DNA from: an uncultured Clostridia bacterium
Lineage (GTDB): Bacteria > Bacillota > Clostridia > TANB77 > CAG-508
Reading direction: 5' to 3'
DNA: 43,084 nt
NCBI GenBank assembly: GCA_947631185.1
Contig: CANRKJ010000020.1
Coordinates: forward strand, 1 to 43,084
The notes under the pieces are model-generated. The model was not told the DNA's origin. It saw only the letters and a program-made list of their open reading frames with translations, and did not search any database. The first letter of the stretch is position 1; every line of letters begins with the position of its first letter. Below, one piece after another: positions 24,193 through 33,856 of the stretch. The position numbers and the translations under genes are program-made.

Positions 24193-26047
24193 TTAAAAAC
24201 TATTTGTATTTATTTTTATATTATACTCCTGTAACCACATTTCTACCTGACATAAATATGCCATTAATTGTGGTCCAGTCATTAATTGCCCAAACCAAGG
24301 TCTTTTAAATGCTGTTCCATCTGTTCTTATTATATCCCAAATATAATTTTCATTTAATAATTGCTTAATTTTAGATTCTTGATTATTCATAATTTTTGTC
24401 AATTCTGCCTTTATAACTTTTAAATAATTAGGATTATGTGTTTTTGGATATGGACTCTTCTTTCTGTATATTATTTCTTCTGGAAGTAAATCTTCCATAC
24501 AATATCTTAATAATCCTTTTTCCCTACCCTTATATGCTTTCATTTCCCATGGAATATTCCATAAGTACTCTACTATTCTATAATCACAAAAAGGAACTCT
24601 TACTTCAAACCCACTATACATACTCGTTCTATCAGTTCTATCTAACAATGTTTGCATAAACCAATTTGAGGTTAAATAAATTAGTTTTCTATGATTTATA
24701 GTTTCTTTAGAATCTATATCTAAATATTGTACATTAGAAATACTATTTTCATATTGACTATCTACATATTCTTTTAAATTTATTTTCTTTGATATATCTG
24801 GATGTAATAAATTTTGTCTTTCTTTTATGGCAAGTGACCATGGAAATGTATCACTATTTATTCCGTCTTCTCTAAAATACCATGGATACCCTCCAAATAT
24901 CTCATCAGAACATTCTCCAGATAATGCAACTGTCATATAATTTTTTAATTTCTTGAAAAAAAGTAAATATGATGAATCTACATCTGCCATTCCAGGAAAA
25001 TCTCTTGCTATTACAGAATCTTTTAAACCATCAACCAATTCTGGTGTATCAAGCATAATTGTTTGATGTTCTGTTTCGAATTTATCTACCATTAACTTTA
25101 TATAATAATTATCTGAATTTGGTTGAAAATCGCTTTTAACAAAATTTTTATCATTATCAACATAATCAACTGAAAATGTTTTTAATTTTTTCCCTTGTTT
25201 TTTATAGTAATTACTTGCTACAGCTGTTATTATACTAGAATCTAAACCTCCAGATAATAATGTACACAAAGGAACATCTGATACCAATTGCCTTTCTATT
25301 GAATCTTTCACCAAAAATTTTATCTTTTCACACGTTGTTTTAAAATCATCTTTATGTTCTTTTGTTTCTAATTTCCAGTATTCAGTATCATATATATTAT
25401 TTTTTGTAACCACTTTATAATGTGCAGGTTGTACTTCTTCTATATTTTTAAATGGTGTTCTTCCTGGTGTATGACTTGGTCCAATTCCAAATAATTCACA
25501 AATTTCTCTACTACCTATTTCAGGATTATAATTTGGAAATTTTAGTATTGATTTAATTTCTGAAGCAAATACAAAATTATCTTCTAATATCGTATAATAT
25601 AAAGGTTTAATTCCAAATTGATCTCTTGCTAAAAAAAGCTCTTCATTTTTGGAATCCCAAATAGCAAAGGCAAAAATTCCATTTAAATACTTGCAAACAT
25701 CTTTACCATAAAAAATATATGACTTTAATAAAATTTCTGTATCAGAGTAACCTCTAAATTTAAATCCATTGTCTTTCAATACTTCTTTTAATTCATCACA
25801 ATTATATAATTGTCCATTATATACTATAGTATATGTATTACCATTGTGAATTTCACTCATTGGCTGTTTTCCATTTTCTTTATCAATTATACATAATCTT
25901 CTATGTCCTAAATTCACGTGTTTATCTATATATACTCCATATTCATCAGGTCCTCTTTTTTCTAATTGTTTTACCATTTCCTCAATTATATAATTTTGAC
26001 TAGAAATATCTTTTTTAAAATTAACATTTCCGAACTATTCCACACAT
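24193..26047 (-). CDS. asnB: Glutamine-hydrolysing asparagine synthase, needing a +1 frameshift at CGG
   Basis: 617 aa after correction. From ATG at 26047 (RBS AAGGAG) the frame reads M-C-G-I-V then CGG (26030-26032) and stops two codons later. Skipping the C at 26032 yields MCGIV-GNVNFKKDISS and runs into the full enzyme. This supplies the N-terminal Cys2 nucleophile of the class II glutamine amidotransferase domain; without it the protein could not use glutamine. Further motifs: KRGPDEYG, NLGHRRLCIID, VYNGQLYN, and the synthetase PP-loop LLSGGLDSS. It lies downstream of mutS; its RBS sits inside the mutS terminator stem. An internal ATG at 25977 gives a truncated product and is not the true start. 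Confidence 0.94.
26030..26032 (-). other. +1 frameshift codon CGG in asnB
   Basis: Context GTT CGG AAA TGT TAA in the zero frame. The conserved protein needs GTT (C) GGA AAT GTT, i.e. Val-Gly-Asn-Val. It is at codon 6, right after the catalytic Cys. Confidence 0.92.
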
Positions 26048-26093
26048 AAAAAAACTCCTTACATATAAATAATATTATATTTTATGCAAGGAA
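26048..26093 (-). terminator. mutS terminator overlapping the asnB ribosome binding site
   Basis: CCTTGCATA pairs with TATGTAAGG (one G-U pair), and the 3' arm contains AAGGAG, the asnB RBS. Seven Ts follow, and the asnB ATG comes directly after them. Termination and asnB initiation therefore compete, an attenuator-like arrangement. Confidence 0.75.
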
Positions 26094-26115
26094 TTTTAAA
26101 TTTATTCCACAAATT

Positions 26116-28723
26116 TTATTTTACTTTCTCTTTTATTTTTACCAAAGTATTTAATGCATCAATTGGCGTTAATTCGTTAACATTTATTTTATCTAATTCT
26201 GATGCTATTTCGGCTAACTTTAAATTATAAAAATCAAATTGTCCGCTCAACTTGTTTTTTATCTTCTTTTTCTTCTTTAAATTTGGTTTCAGTATGTTCT
26301 AAACTATTTAATATTTTATTTGCTCTTGTTACTACCTGTTTTGGTACACCTGCTAGTTTTGCAACATGTATTCCATAACTTTCATCAGTACCACCTTCTA
26401 TAATTTTTCTTAAAAAAATTATATCTTCACCTTTTTCTTTTACTGCAATTGAATAATTTTTTATTCCTTCTGTTTTTTCTGCCATTTCTATAAGTTCATG
26501 ATAATGTGTTGCAAATAAAGTTTTACATCCTATTTTACTTATATATTCAGCTACTGCCCATGCAATTGATAATCCATCATATGTAGAAGTACCTCTTCCT
26601 ATCTCATCTAAAATTACTAAACTATTTTCTGTAGCATCTTTTAAAATATTGGAAACTTCCATCATCTCAACCATAAATGTACTTTGCCCCATACTTAAAT
26701 CGTCTGATGCACCAATTCTTGTAAAGATTTTATCAACTATTCCAATTCTAGCTTCAGATGCTGGAACAAAACATCCAATTTGAGCCATTAAAGTAATCAA
26801 TGCTACTTGACGCATATATGTTGATTTCCCAGCCATATTAGGGCCTGTTATTATTGCAACTCTGTTTTCTGTTTTATCTAATATTACATCATTTTGAACA
26901 AACATACCTTGTTCAAGCATAGCTTCTACTACAGGATGACGACCATCTTTTATTTCTATAATACCAGAATTATCAACTTCTGGGCAAACATAATTATTAT
27001 TTTCAGCAACAATAGCAAAACTTGATAATACATCTACTTTTGCTATACACATTGAGGATTTTTGAAGCCTATTTATATTTTGTGAAATCTGAGTTCTTAT
27101 TTTTACAAATTCTTCATATTCAAGATTCACAATTTTTTCCTCTGCTCCTAATATTTTTGTTTCAAGGTCTTTTAATTCCTCTGTTATAAATCTTTCTCCA
27201 TTTGTTAATGTTTGTTTTCTAATAAATCTATCTTCTGGTACCTGCTTTAAAAATGATTTTGTAACTTCTATATAATATCCAAAAACTTTTGTATATCCAA
27301 CTTTTAAATTCTTTATTCCAGTAGCTTCTCTTTCTCGTGCTTCTATGTTTAATATCCATTGTTTTCCATTAGTAGATATTTCCTTATATTCATCTATTTC
27401 TTTATTATATCCAGATTTTATTATTCCACCCTCTTTAACACTAATTGGTGGCTCTTCTACAATGGACTTTTCAATAAGTTCAAAAATATCTTGTAGTTCA
27501 TCTAAATCATTATAAATATTTTTTAAAAGACTTGAATTTGTTATACTTAATGTATTTTTTAATTCAGGAAGTTTGCTAAGAGAGTTTTTAAGAGAAATTA
27601 AATCTCTAGCATTTGCGTTTCCATAAGCTATTTTTCCTGCTAATCTTTCTATATCATACACTTTACGAAGAGCTTCAACAATATCTCCTCTTAGCATAAT
27701 ATTATCCTTAAGTTCGCCTACAGCTTCTAACCTATTATTTATTTCTTTTATATCCAAAAGAGGATCATTTATCCATCTTCTTAAAAGTCGTCCTCCCATA
27801 GAAGTAGATGTTTTATCTAAAACCCATATCAAAGTTCCTTTTTTAGATTTATCTCTCATTCTTTCAGTAAGTTCTAAACTTCTTCTTGCATTTATATCTA
27901 ATGACATATACTTTTGGACTTCATATATTTTTATTTTATTTATATGTCCTAATTTTACTTTTTGCGTTTCTGTAAAATAATTTAATAAACCATTTATTGC
28001 AGATATAACAAAATTATCATCTTTATCTAATTTTTCAATTTTTTCATCTCTACTATCTACTAAATTATATAATTTTAATAAATCTTTAGACTCTTCTGAA
28101 AAATTTTCATCATCTCTAATTGTAATAAATGTATTAGATCTATCTTTCATAATTTCAAGTTCATCTTTTGAATTTCCCATTGCATCATTTACTACAAGCT
28201 CAGCAGGAGTAAATCTAGCATATTCATCAAGTAATTTTTCAAAATTATTTTCATCTAATTTTATTTTGGTAGCATAAAAATCTCCTGTACTTATATCGCA
28301 AACAGCAATTCCATAATATAATCCCTTTTTTACTATTGACATTATATAATTATTTTTCTTTTCTTCAAGCATATTAGACTCAATAACAGTACCTGGAGTT
28401 ATAACTCTAATTACATCTCTTTTTACAATTCCTTTTACTTGCTTTGGATCTTCTAATTGCTCACAAATAGCTACTTTATAACCTTTATTTATAAGTCTTG
28501 ATACATATAAATCAACAGCATGATGTGGAACTCCACACATAGGAGCTCTTTCATCTAATCCACAAGCTCTCCCTGTTAATGTAATCTCAAGTTCTCTTGA
28601 AGCTGTGATTGCATCATCAAAAAACATCTCATAAAAGTCTCCAAGTCTATAAAACAATAAGCAATCCTTATATTTTTCTTTTGTTTGCATATAGTTTTGC
28701 ATCATAGGTGATAATTCTGCCAT
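26116..28723 (-). CDS. mutS: DNA mismatch repair protein MutS, needing a +1 frameshift at CGG
   Basis: About 868 aa after correction. Start at 28723 (MAELSPMMQNYM, RBS AAGGAGT); an earlier in-frame start lacks an RBS. Mismatch-binding domain has GDFYEMFFDDA; the ATPase has Walker A ITGPNMAGKST, DDLSMGQSTFMVEM, Walker B LVILDEIGRGTST and TLFATHYHEL. In the zero frame it ends KKQVERTI. Skipping the C of CGG (26243-26245) continues 42 residues through GQFDFYNLKLAEIASEL and LTPIDALNTLVKIKEK, the standard MutS C-terminus (Q-L-x-L-F...LTPxEALxxLxxLK). The zero-frame product would lack that tail. Confidence 0.95.
26243..26245 (-). other. +1 frameshift codon CGG in mutS
   Basis: Context GTT GAG CGG ACA ATT TGA in the zero frame; GAG (C) GGA CAA TTT GAT after the skip. 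The family-typical C-terminal tail is encoded only in the shifted frame. Confidence 0.9.
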
Positions 28724-28768
28724 TTTTATTAATACTCCTTCATAAAACACTTTTTACACACAATATTT

Positions 28769-29308
28769 TTATAATTCTTCTAAATTTATTTCATCTTCAT
28801 CTAAATCAAATAAATCTATTCTTTCCATTATTAATTCTTCTAATCTATTTTTTAATCCATTCTTTATAAAAAATTCTAAACGCTTCTCTAAATAATTTGA
28901 ATTAAATGTTAATATTTCTCCATTTCCTTTTAATACAATATTAAACTTATCTTCTGGCAAAATGAGTTGTAACATTTTTATATTTTGTTCTAAATTACTA
29001 CCTTCTACTGTAAGATATTCTGGATTCATTCCTATTACTTTACTTATTTCATCCTCATCAACATATTTTTTTAATGTGTTGATATTAGTTTCTATATCTT
29101 TGGGATCACAAACTATAAAAAAAGGATTTTCCATTAAATCATCTTGTATAGAATTTATATCTATTCCTTCATGATGCATTATTTCAAATTTTAAAATAAT
29201 ACTTTGAAAATCACTTTCTCCTTCAAGCATATCAATTATATATTGAGTAAAATTATCATCTATATTTAAATCTATCATATATTTTTTAAATTCTTTTATA
29301 TCATTCAT
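28769..29308 (-). CDS. Unknown helical protein with mTERF-like repeats
   Basis: 179 aa, acidic, no signal peptide or TM. It has about three to four ~36-residue helical units with an N-P-x-(F/Y) turn, e.g. LMENPFFIVCDPKDIETNI and IGMNPEYLTVEGSNLEQNI, each followed by a helix like NTLKKYVDEDEISKV or MLQLILPEDKFNIV. This periodicity resembles mTERF-type repeats, known for nucleic acid binding in organelles and scattered in Firmicutes. Similarity is by eye only. It lies 45 bases upstream of the mutS start codon and is probably co-transcribed with mutS. Confidence 0.6.
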   Translation of the reverse strand: MNDIKEFKKYMIDLNIDDNFTQYIIDMLEGESDFQSIILKFEIMHHEGIDINSIQDDLMENPFFIVCDPKDIETNINTLKKYVDEDEISKVIGMNPEYLTVEGSNLEQNIKMLQLILPEDKFNIVLKGNGEILTFNSNYLEKRLEFFIKNGLKNRLEELIMERIDLFDLDEDEINLEEL

Positions 29309-29386
29309 ATTATGGTTCTCCTTATAAAATTATTAATATAATTTGGATCAACTTTTATATCAAATTTTTCTTGAGTATATTTTTAA

Positions 29387-30760
29387 TTACTGAACAATTT
29401 CACCCTCTAGATACCATTTATGATTTGATAAGATTTTTACTTTAACTAAATCTCCAATCTCCACTTTTTCTATAGGCTTAAAAACTACAACTTTATTTGA
29501 ATCAGTTCTTCCAGTTAACATGTTTTCATTGTTTTTACTTTTCCCTTCAATTAAAATTTCTTGAATTGTACCTAAATATCTATTATTTATCTCATCAATT
29601 CTTTTATCATATAAATCTTTTAATTTATTAAAACGTTTATGTTTAACGTCATCTGGTACTTGGTCTTCTCTATTTGCAGCAATTGTTCCTTCTCTTTTTG
29701 AATATATATACATATATATTTGTTCAAAATCTACTTTTCTAACAATATCTAAAGTATCTTCAAATTCTTCATCTGTTTCTCCAGGGAAGCCTACTATTAA
29801 ATCTGTTGTAAAAACAGCATCAGGAATTTTTTCATTAACTTTTTTTACCAGTTCTAAAAAATCTTCTTTTGAATATTTTCTATTCATTTCCTTTAATACT
29901 TTACTATTTCCAGCTTGAAGGGGCATATGTATTACTCTAGAAATATTTTTGTTTTTTGCCATAACATCAATAACATCATCTTTAAAATCACTTGGATATG
30001 GTGATTCAAATCTAATAATTTCTATTCCAGGAATTTTTGCAACAGAATCTAATAAATCGGCAAAATTTTTTATTTTATTATTTCCAACATAAGAATTAAC
30101 ACTTTGTCCTAAAAGTGTAATTTCTTTATATCCCTCTTTTGAAAGTTCTTCTATTTCTTTTAATATAATTTCTGGATTCCTACTTCTTTCTCTTCCTCTA
30201 ACATATGGTACAATACAATATGTACAAAACTTATTACATCCATACATTATTGTAACAGAAGCTTTATATTTATCTTCTCTTTTAACAGGTATTCCTTCTA
30301 CAATCTCTCCATCTATATTTATAACATCTTTTACTTTTTTTCTTTCTGCTAAAACTTTATAAATATTTTCAGGTAAATTATGAATAGTATGAGTTCCAAA
30401 AATTATATCAACATATTTATAACTGCTTTTTAACTTTTCTATCATTGAAGGTTCTTGCATCATACATCCTCCAATTGCAACTAATGTTCCTTTTTCTTCA
30501 TGTATTCTTTTTATTTCACCTAATTTACCAAATAATTTTTCTTCAGCATTTTCTCTAACACAACATGTATTAAATAAAATAATATTTGCTTCTTCATCAT
30601 TATCGGTTTTTGAAAATCCCATTTCTTCAAGCATACCTGCAATTTTTTCAGAATCGTTAATATTTAATTCACATCCGAAAGTGTTTATTTTATATTTATA
30701 ATTTTTTCCTTCTATTTCGTATTTTACTTTTTTAGTATATTCATCAGAATAATTTATCAA
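29387..30760 (-). CDS. miaB: tRNA i6A37 methylthiotransferase MiaB
   Basis: 457 aa. The MTTase domain has cluster cysteines in NTFGCELN, FNTCCVRENAEEK and GGCMMQ; the radical SAM domain has CNKFCTYCIVPYVRGRERSR; a TRAM domain ends the protein. It converts i6A37 to ms2i6A37 on tRNAs reading U-start codons. Start is TTG with a strong RBS (AGGAGGAG, 6-base spacing). The NCCVRENAEEK and SRNPE signatures separate it from MtaB at 15083-16376. Unlike mtaB, this paralogue has no CGG in frame; its Gly before the first Cys is GGA within TTC GGA TGT. Confidence 0.95.
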   Translation of the reverse strand: MINYSDEYTKKVKYEIEGKNYKYKINTFGCELNINDSEKIAGMLEEMGFSKTDNDEEANIILFNTCCVRENAEEKLFGKLGEIKRIHEEKGTLVAIGGCMMQEPSMIEKLKSSYKYVDIIFGTHTIHNLPENIYKVLAERKKVKDVINIDGEIVEGIPVKREDKYKASVTIMYGCNKFCTYCIVPYVRGRERSRNPEIILKEIEELSKEGYKEITLLGQSVNSYVGNNKIKNFADLLDSVAKIPGIEIIRFESPYPSDFKDDVIDVMAKNKNISRVIHMPLQAGNSKVLKEMNRKYSKEDFLELVKKVNEKIPDAVFTTDLIVGFPGETDEEFEDTLDIVRKVDFEQIYMYIYSKREGTIAANREDQVPDDVKHKRFNKLKDLYDKRIDEINNRYLGTIQEILIEGKSKNNENMLTGRTDSNKVVVFKPIEKVEIGDLVKVKILSNHKWYLEGEIVQ

Positions 30761-30852
30761 TTTAATCTCCTCCTAGAACATCAATATTTTATAACATTTA
30801 ATACCACTTTTCAACATTTTTAAACAATTTTGTATTGATTTTTGGTAAAACC

Positions 30853-30891
30853 TTTATATACTAAGGATTTTGGAGAAATCTCTATTATATA
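30853..30891. repeat. Intergenic palindrome family, copy C
   Basis: TATATACTAAGGATTT / AAATCTCTATTATATA arms. The minus-strand edge is TATATAAAGGTTTTACC. It starts at the T run of the preceding terminator, upstream of miaB. Confidence 0.65.
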
Positions 30892-30918
30892 AAAAAAGCG
30901 GACGTTCAACAAACGCCC
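30891..30918 (-). terminator. Terminator after the 273-aa gene
   Basis: GGGCGTT/AACGTCC stem (one G-U pair only in the minus transcript), loop TGTTG, then seven Ts. The wobble pair shows that the minus strand is the functional one. Confidence 0.85.
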
Positions 30919-30965
30919 TATAAAATAAATAATTTTTTATTTTGTACAAAAAATAAGTTTTCTTA

Positions 30966-31787
30966 TTATAATTTAAAAAATTTATATGTTTGACCTAGAT
31001 TTTCATTTATTTCTACAAAATATCCAGAATATATTGAACCTTCCGAATTTTCAAAATTTACATTACAATTTACATTACATACAAAATCTTCGTTTAAATT
31101 ATTTTTCACATGAATAGTAAAACTAATTTTAGGTTTAATATTATCCAAATTGATATCTATATCTTTTAAAACTCTTCCATCATATGAAATTGAGCTATTT
31201 TTTGGAACTGAATAATTAGTATAAATATTATCATTTATATAGCTTAATGAAATTGGATTTGAGCAATCTGTAAAAAAAACAGGTGTATTATAAAACTCCT
31301 CATCATTCTCTTCATTTTTATATATTATATCATAATTCAACTTGTCTTGTATTTTATCGAAATCCAATTCTCTAAATTTTCCAATATTAAATGGATTTTT
31401 GTAATACATATTTTGAGCAGATCCTATTCTTTTAGGTAATTCTATTTTAAAATTATCTAAATACATTTCTTTTATTGTATTTTCTTCTGTTAGCTCTTCA
31501 ATTTCATAATGATTATCTATATAAATTGCTATATCTGAAAATTGAAATATATTAAAATCTTGCAGATTGTCACTATTATCTTTTGCTTCTGCTCCACTAT
31601 AAGTAATTATTTTTGATATTCTAAAAATTGTATTCTTATTTTTATCATATACACTTTCAGCATATTTTGTATCTATATTTCTCCAATAATTTTCAATTAA
31701 TACAAATCTTATTCCTATCATAATAAGAAACACCATTAATATTCCTAAAAATAAAAGTAATAATATTGCTTTTTTTTCTTTATTCAC
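30966..31787 (-). CDS. Unknown membrane-anchored extracytoplasmic protein
   Basis: 273 aa with GTG start (RBS AAAGGAG). One N-terminal TM segment (about 7-29, ILLLLFLGILMVFLIMIGI) is followed by a mainly beta extracytoplasmic region with no motif I recognise; YTNYSVPKNSSISYDGRV and FTIHVKNNLNEDFVCNVNC suggest an Ig-like or lipoprotein-like beta fold. It starts 23 bases after the glucosaminidase gene and shares its operon and terminator, so a cell-envelope role is likely. Confidence 0.7.
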   Translation of the reverse strand: MNKEKKAILLLLFLGILMVFLIMIGIRFVLIENYWRNIDTKYAESVYDKNKNTIFRISKIITYSGAEAKDNSDNLQDFNIFQFSDIAIYIDNHYEIEELTEENTIKEMYLDNFKIELPKRIGSAQNMYYKNPFNIGKFRELDFDKIQDKLNYDIIYKNEENDEEFYNTPVFFTDCSNPISLSYINDNIYTNYSVPKNSSISYDGRVLKDIDINLDNIKPKISFTIHVKNNLNEDFVCNVNCNVNFENSEGSIYSGYFVEINENLGQTYKFFKL

Positions 31788-31810
31788 TAGACTTCTCCTT
31801 TGTAATATTA

Positions 31811-33187
31811 CTATAAGTTTTCATATAATTGTTTCATATATTTAAAAACTTTATTATGCCATTCTTTATCACTAGCATATCTAACATTTACACCAGCAAC
31901 AGTATTTCCATTATAATATATTCCTGTAGCTATTTCTCCATTTGAAAGAACAGTTCCTACTGGATTAACATATTTTTTTGATAAAGCATCTGCTAAAACT
32001 TTTATACCATCATAATAATCTTCAAATCCAACCGCACTCTCATATGGTGAAGAATCATATGCTCCATATCCAAAAAGATTTTTCTTTTCTCTAGCTATTT
32101 TAGAAGTTCCCCAAGCACTTTCATGAATTCCAATTGATGCTAAAAATACTCCATTAATATTATATTCTTGATCTGCTTTATAAAAATCCTCTGCAGTAGA
32201 AGAAAATACATTATTTCTATCATATATATTATTTGATAGTATTTTCTTAAAATCCTCTAATTTTAAACCACTTGATTTATTTAATGGCATGTCCTCTGAT
32301 ACAGATAATTTTAATTTCTGAATTCTATTATCTTCTATTATAGTAGGGGTAGCAGTTGCAGAAGTTAAAGCTGAACATTGGATATATCCTTCAGAATCTT
32401 CATATTTAACTTTACACCACTCTCCACTCATTTCAATTAAAACTGCTTCTATACTTGATGGAATAGTAGCTATATCTGTACTTCCCTCGTCAGGTTTATC
32501 TTTTATTGCCACTGTATTCGTAGCATAAATTGTATCACCTAAATGTATTTGATTATTTTTTAAAAATTCTGAAGTTCCTACTCTAACTTTTTGAACTAAT
32601 GGTTCACTAGTAATTACTTCATCAATTAAATTTTCTTCAATCATTTCATCATTTTCATAAGTTTTTATAACAGTAACATCTTCAGAACCATTTTCCCCTT
32701 CTTGATCCACTATTTCTTCACCTAAAGGTAAATTAGCATCCTCAGTATATTGAGTTTCAAATTCTATATCTCTAACTTCTTCAATTAATTCTTTTGTTTT
32801 TAATATACTAACATTTTCTAATAATATATTTTCCATATCTATTGCATTATTATTAGCTTCAAACTCAACTGCAGATATAGCTTGTACATTTTCATCTGTA
32901 TATGTATCTGTGGCAAATGCATAAATATAATTTGCAAAAACTCCAATAGAAATACACATTATTGTTATTAAATCTATAGCAATTAATTTTTTTAATCTAT
33001 CTTTAACCTTTTGCTCAGCTTTTAAAAAGAAATTATTTTCTTCAAAATGCGCTATATCTCTATCATCATAATCAGTATCTTCATAATTTTTTCTGATATT
33101 ATCAATTCCTTTAAAAGCATTAGTTATTCTTTGAAGATTATCATATTTATTTTCATTTTCTTTTTCAAAATCCAAAATTTTATTCAT
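31811..33187 (-). CDS. Membrane-anchored SH3/glucosaminidase cell-wall hydrolase
   Basis: About 458 aa from ATG 33187 (AAAGG about 10 bases upstream; an ATG at 33196 overlaps the RBS). A ~90-residue cytosolic segment precedes one TM helix (about 90-112, IAIDLITIMCISIGVFANYIYAF), then an acidic linker, a bacterial SH3 domain (about 215-275, IYATNTVAIKDKPDEG, GEWCKVKYEDSEGYIQ) and a C-terminal glucosaminidase domain (about 320-458): FLASIGIHESAWGTSKIA with the catalytic Glu, KKNLFGYGAYD, YADAL-like helices and VRYASDKEWHNKV. It hydrolyses peptidoglycan GlcNAc linkages. The long cytosolic N-terminus is unusual for a secreted autolysin and hints at cytoplasmic control. Confidence 0.88.
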   Translation of the reverse strand: MNKILDFEKENENKYDNLQRITNAFKGIDNIRKNYEDTDYDDRDIAHFEENNFFLKAEQKVKDRLKKLIAIDLITIMCISIGVFANYIYAFATDTYTDENVQAISAVEFEANNNAIDMENILLENVSILKTKELIEEVRDIEFETQYTEDANLPLGEEIVDQEGENGSEDVTVIKTYENDEMIEENLIDEVITSEPLVQKVRVGTSEFLKNNQIHLGDTIYATNTVAIKDKPDEGSTDIATIPSSIEAVLIEMSGEWCKVKYEDSEGYIQCSALTSATATPTIIEDNRIQKLKLSVSEDMPLNKSSGLKLEDFKKILSNNIYDRNNVFSSTAEDFYKADQEYNINGVFLASIGIHESAWGTSKIAREKKNLFGYGAYDSSPYESAVGFEDYYDGIKVLADALSKKYVNPVGTVLSNGEIATGIYYNGNTVAGVNVRYASDKEWHNKVFKYMKQLYENL

Positions 33188-33219
33188 GTATCCCATACCT
33201 TTTTATAATTTACATATTA

Positions 33220-33248
33220 ATTATATAATAAATAAATTTTTATGTCTA
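33220..33248 (-). promoter_or_regulatory. Promoter of the glucosaminidase operon
   Basis: TAGACA (33243-33248), 17 bases, TATAAT (33220-33225). Confidence 0.72.
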
Positions 33249-33298
33249 CATTATTTTATTTTTATTATTAAACAAATAATTCCTTTTTGGGTAAATCA

Positions 33299-33325
33299 TT
33301 TATATACAAATATATATTCCTAATA
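33299..33325. repeat. Intergenic palindrome family, degenerate copy D
   Basis: It keeps the GGGTAAATCATTTATATA edge on the plus strand, but the right arm is shorter (TATATATTCC). A small GC-rich hairpin (33335-33353) and a terminator lie upstream in transcription order, as in copy C. Confidence 0.45.
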
Positions 33326-33376
33326 AAATCAAATAGACGCCCAATGAGCGCCCTGCAGAAGAACTAAACATCAAAT

Positions 33377-33421
33377 AAACCCAAACTATTAATCTACTTT
33401 ATTTAATAGTTTGGGTTTTTT
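33377..33421. terminator. Terminator after the 100-aa gene, stronger on the plus strand
   Basis: Sixteen-base perfect arms (33377-33392, 33403-33418) spelling AAACCCAAACTATTAA. The T run is long on the plus strand (TTTTTTTATTT) and short on the minus strand, so it may also stop a plus-strand transcript. Confidence 0.82.
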
Positions 33422-33434
33422 TATTTCATAATTA

Positions 33435-33737
33435 TTATCTTTCATCATCTATTTTTTCTTTATTATCTTTATTATCTTTATTATTATTTTTATTGTCTTT
33501 AATTTCTCCATCTATAACTAATTCCACTATAGCTTCTTTCTCAAATCCATTTTGTGGCTCATTAATGTTTTCTATTACCATTCCATTTCTAAAAGTAGTT
33601 TCTCCTGTTTTTGGATCATCTCTAAACATAAATTCTTCTATTTTACTAGCATTAGCTTCATTATAAATTACTTTTATTTTTTTACCATTTTCATCTTTTA
33701 TTTCTCTTGTAATTCTATTTTTTAACTCTTTTGACAT
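33435..33737 (-). CDS. Unknown small hydrophilic protein
   Basis: 100 aa, not recognised. A compact N-terminal part (MSKELKNRITREIKDENGKKIKVIYNE...) is followed by a repetitive Asn/Lys/Asp tail built from NKDNKDNK units. No membrane or signal segment. It has its own perfect promoter (33776-33804), RBS TGGAGG and a terminator, so it is an independent gene rather than a shadow frame. Confidence 0.72.
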   Translation of the reverse strand: MSKELKNRITREIKDENGKKIKVIYNEANASKIEEFMFRDDPKTGETTFRNGMVIENINEPQNGFEKEAIVELVIDGEIKDNKNNNKDNKDNKEKIDDER

Positions 33738-33775
33738 ATTATTTTAACCTCCAAAATCTAAGTTAGTACTATTTA

Positions 33776-33804
33776 ATTTTAGCATATTTTTTCAATTATG
33801 TCAA
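33776..33804 (-). promoter_or_regulatory. Promoter of the 100-aa gene
   Basis: TTGACA (33799-33804), 17 bases, TAAAAT (33776-33781). Confidence 0.8.
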
Positions 33805-33856
33805 CATATCTACGTGAAAATTTGTTATTTTGTCAAAAGTTAAATTATTGGAGTCT

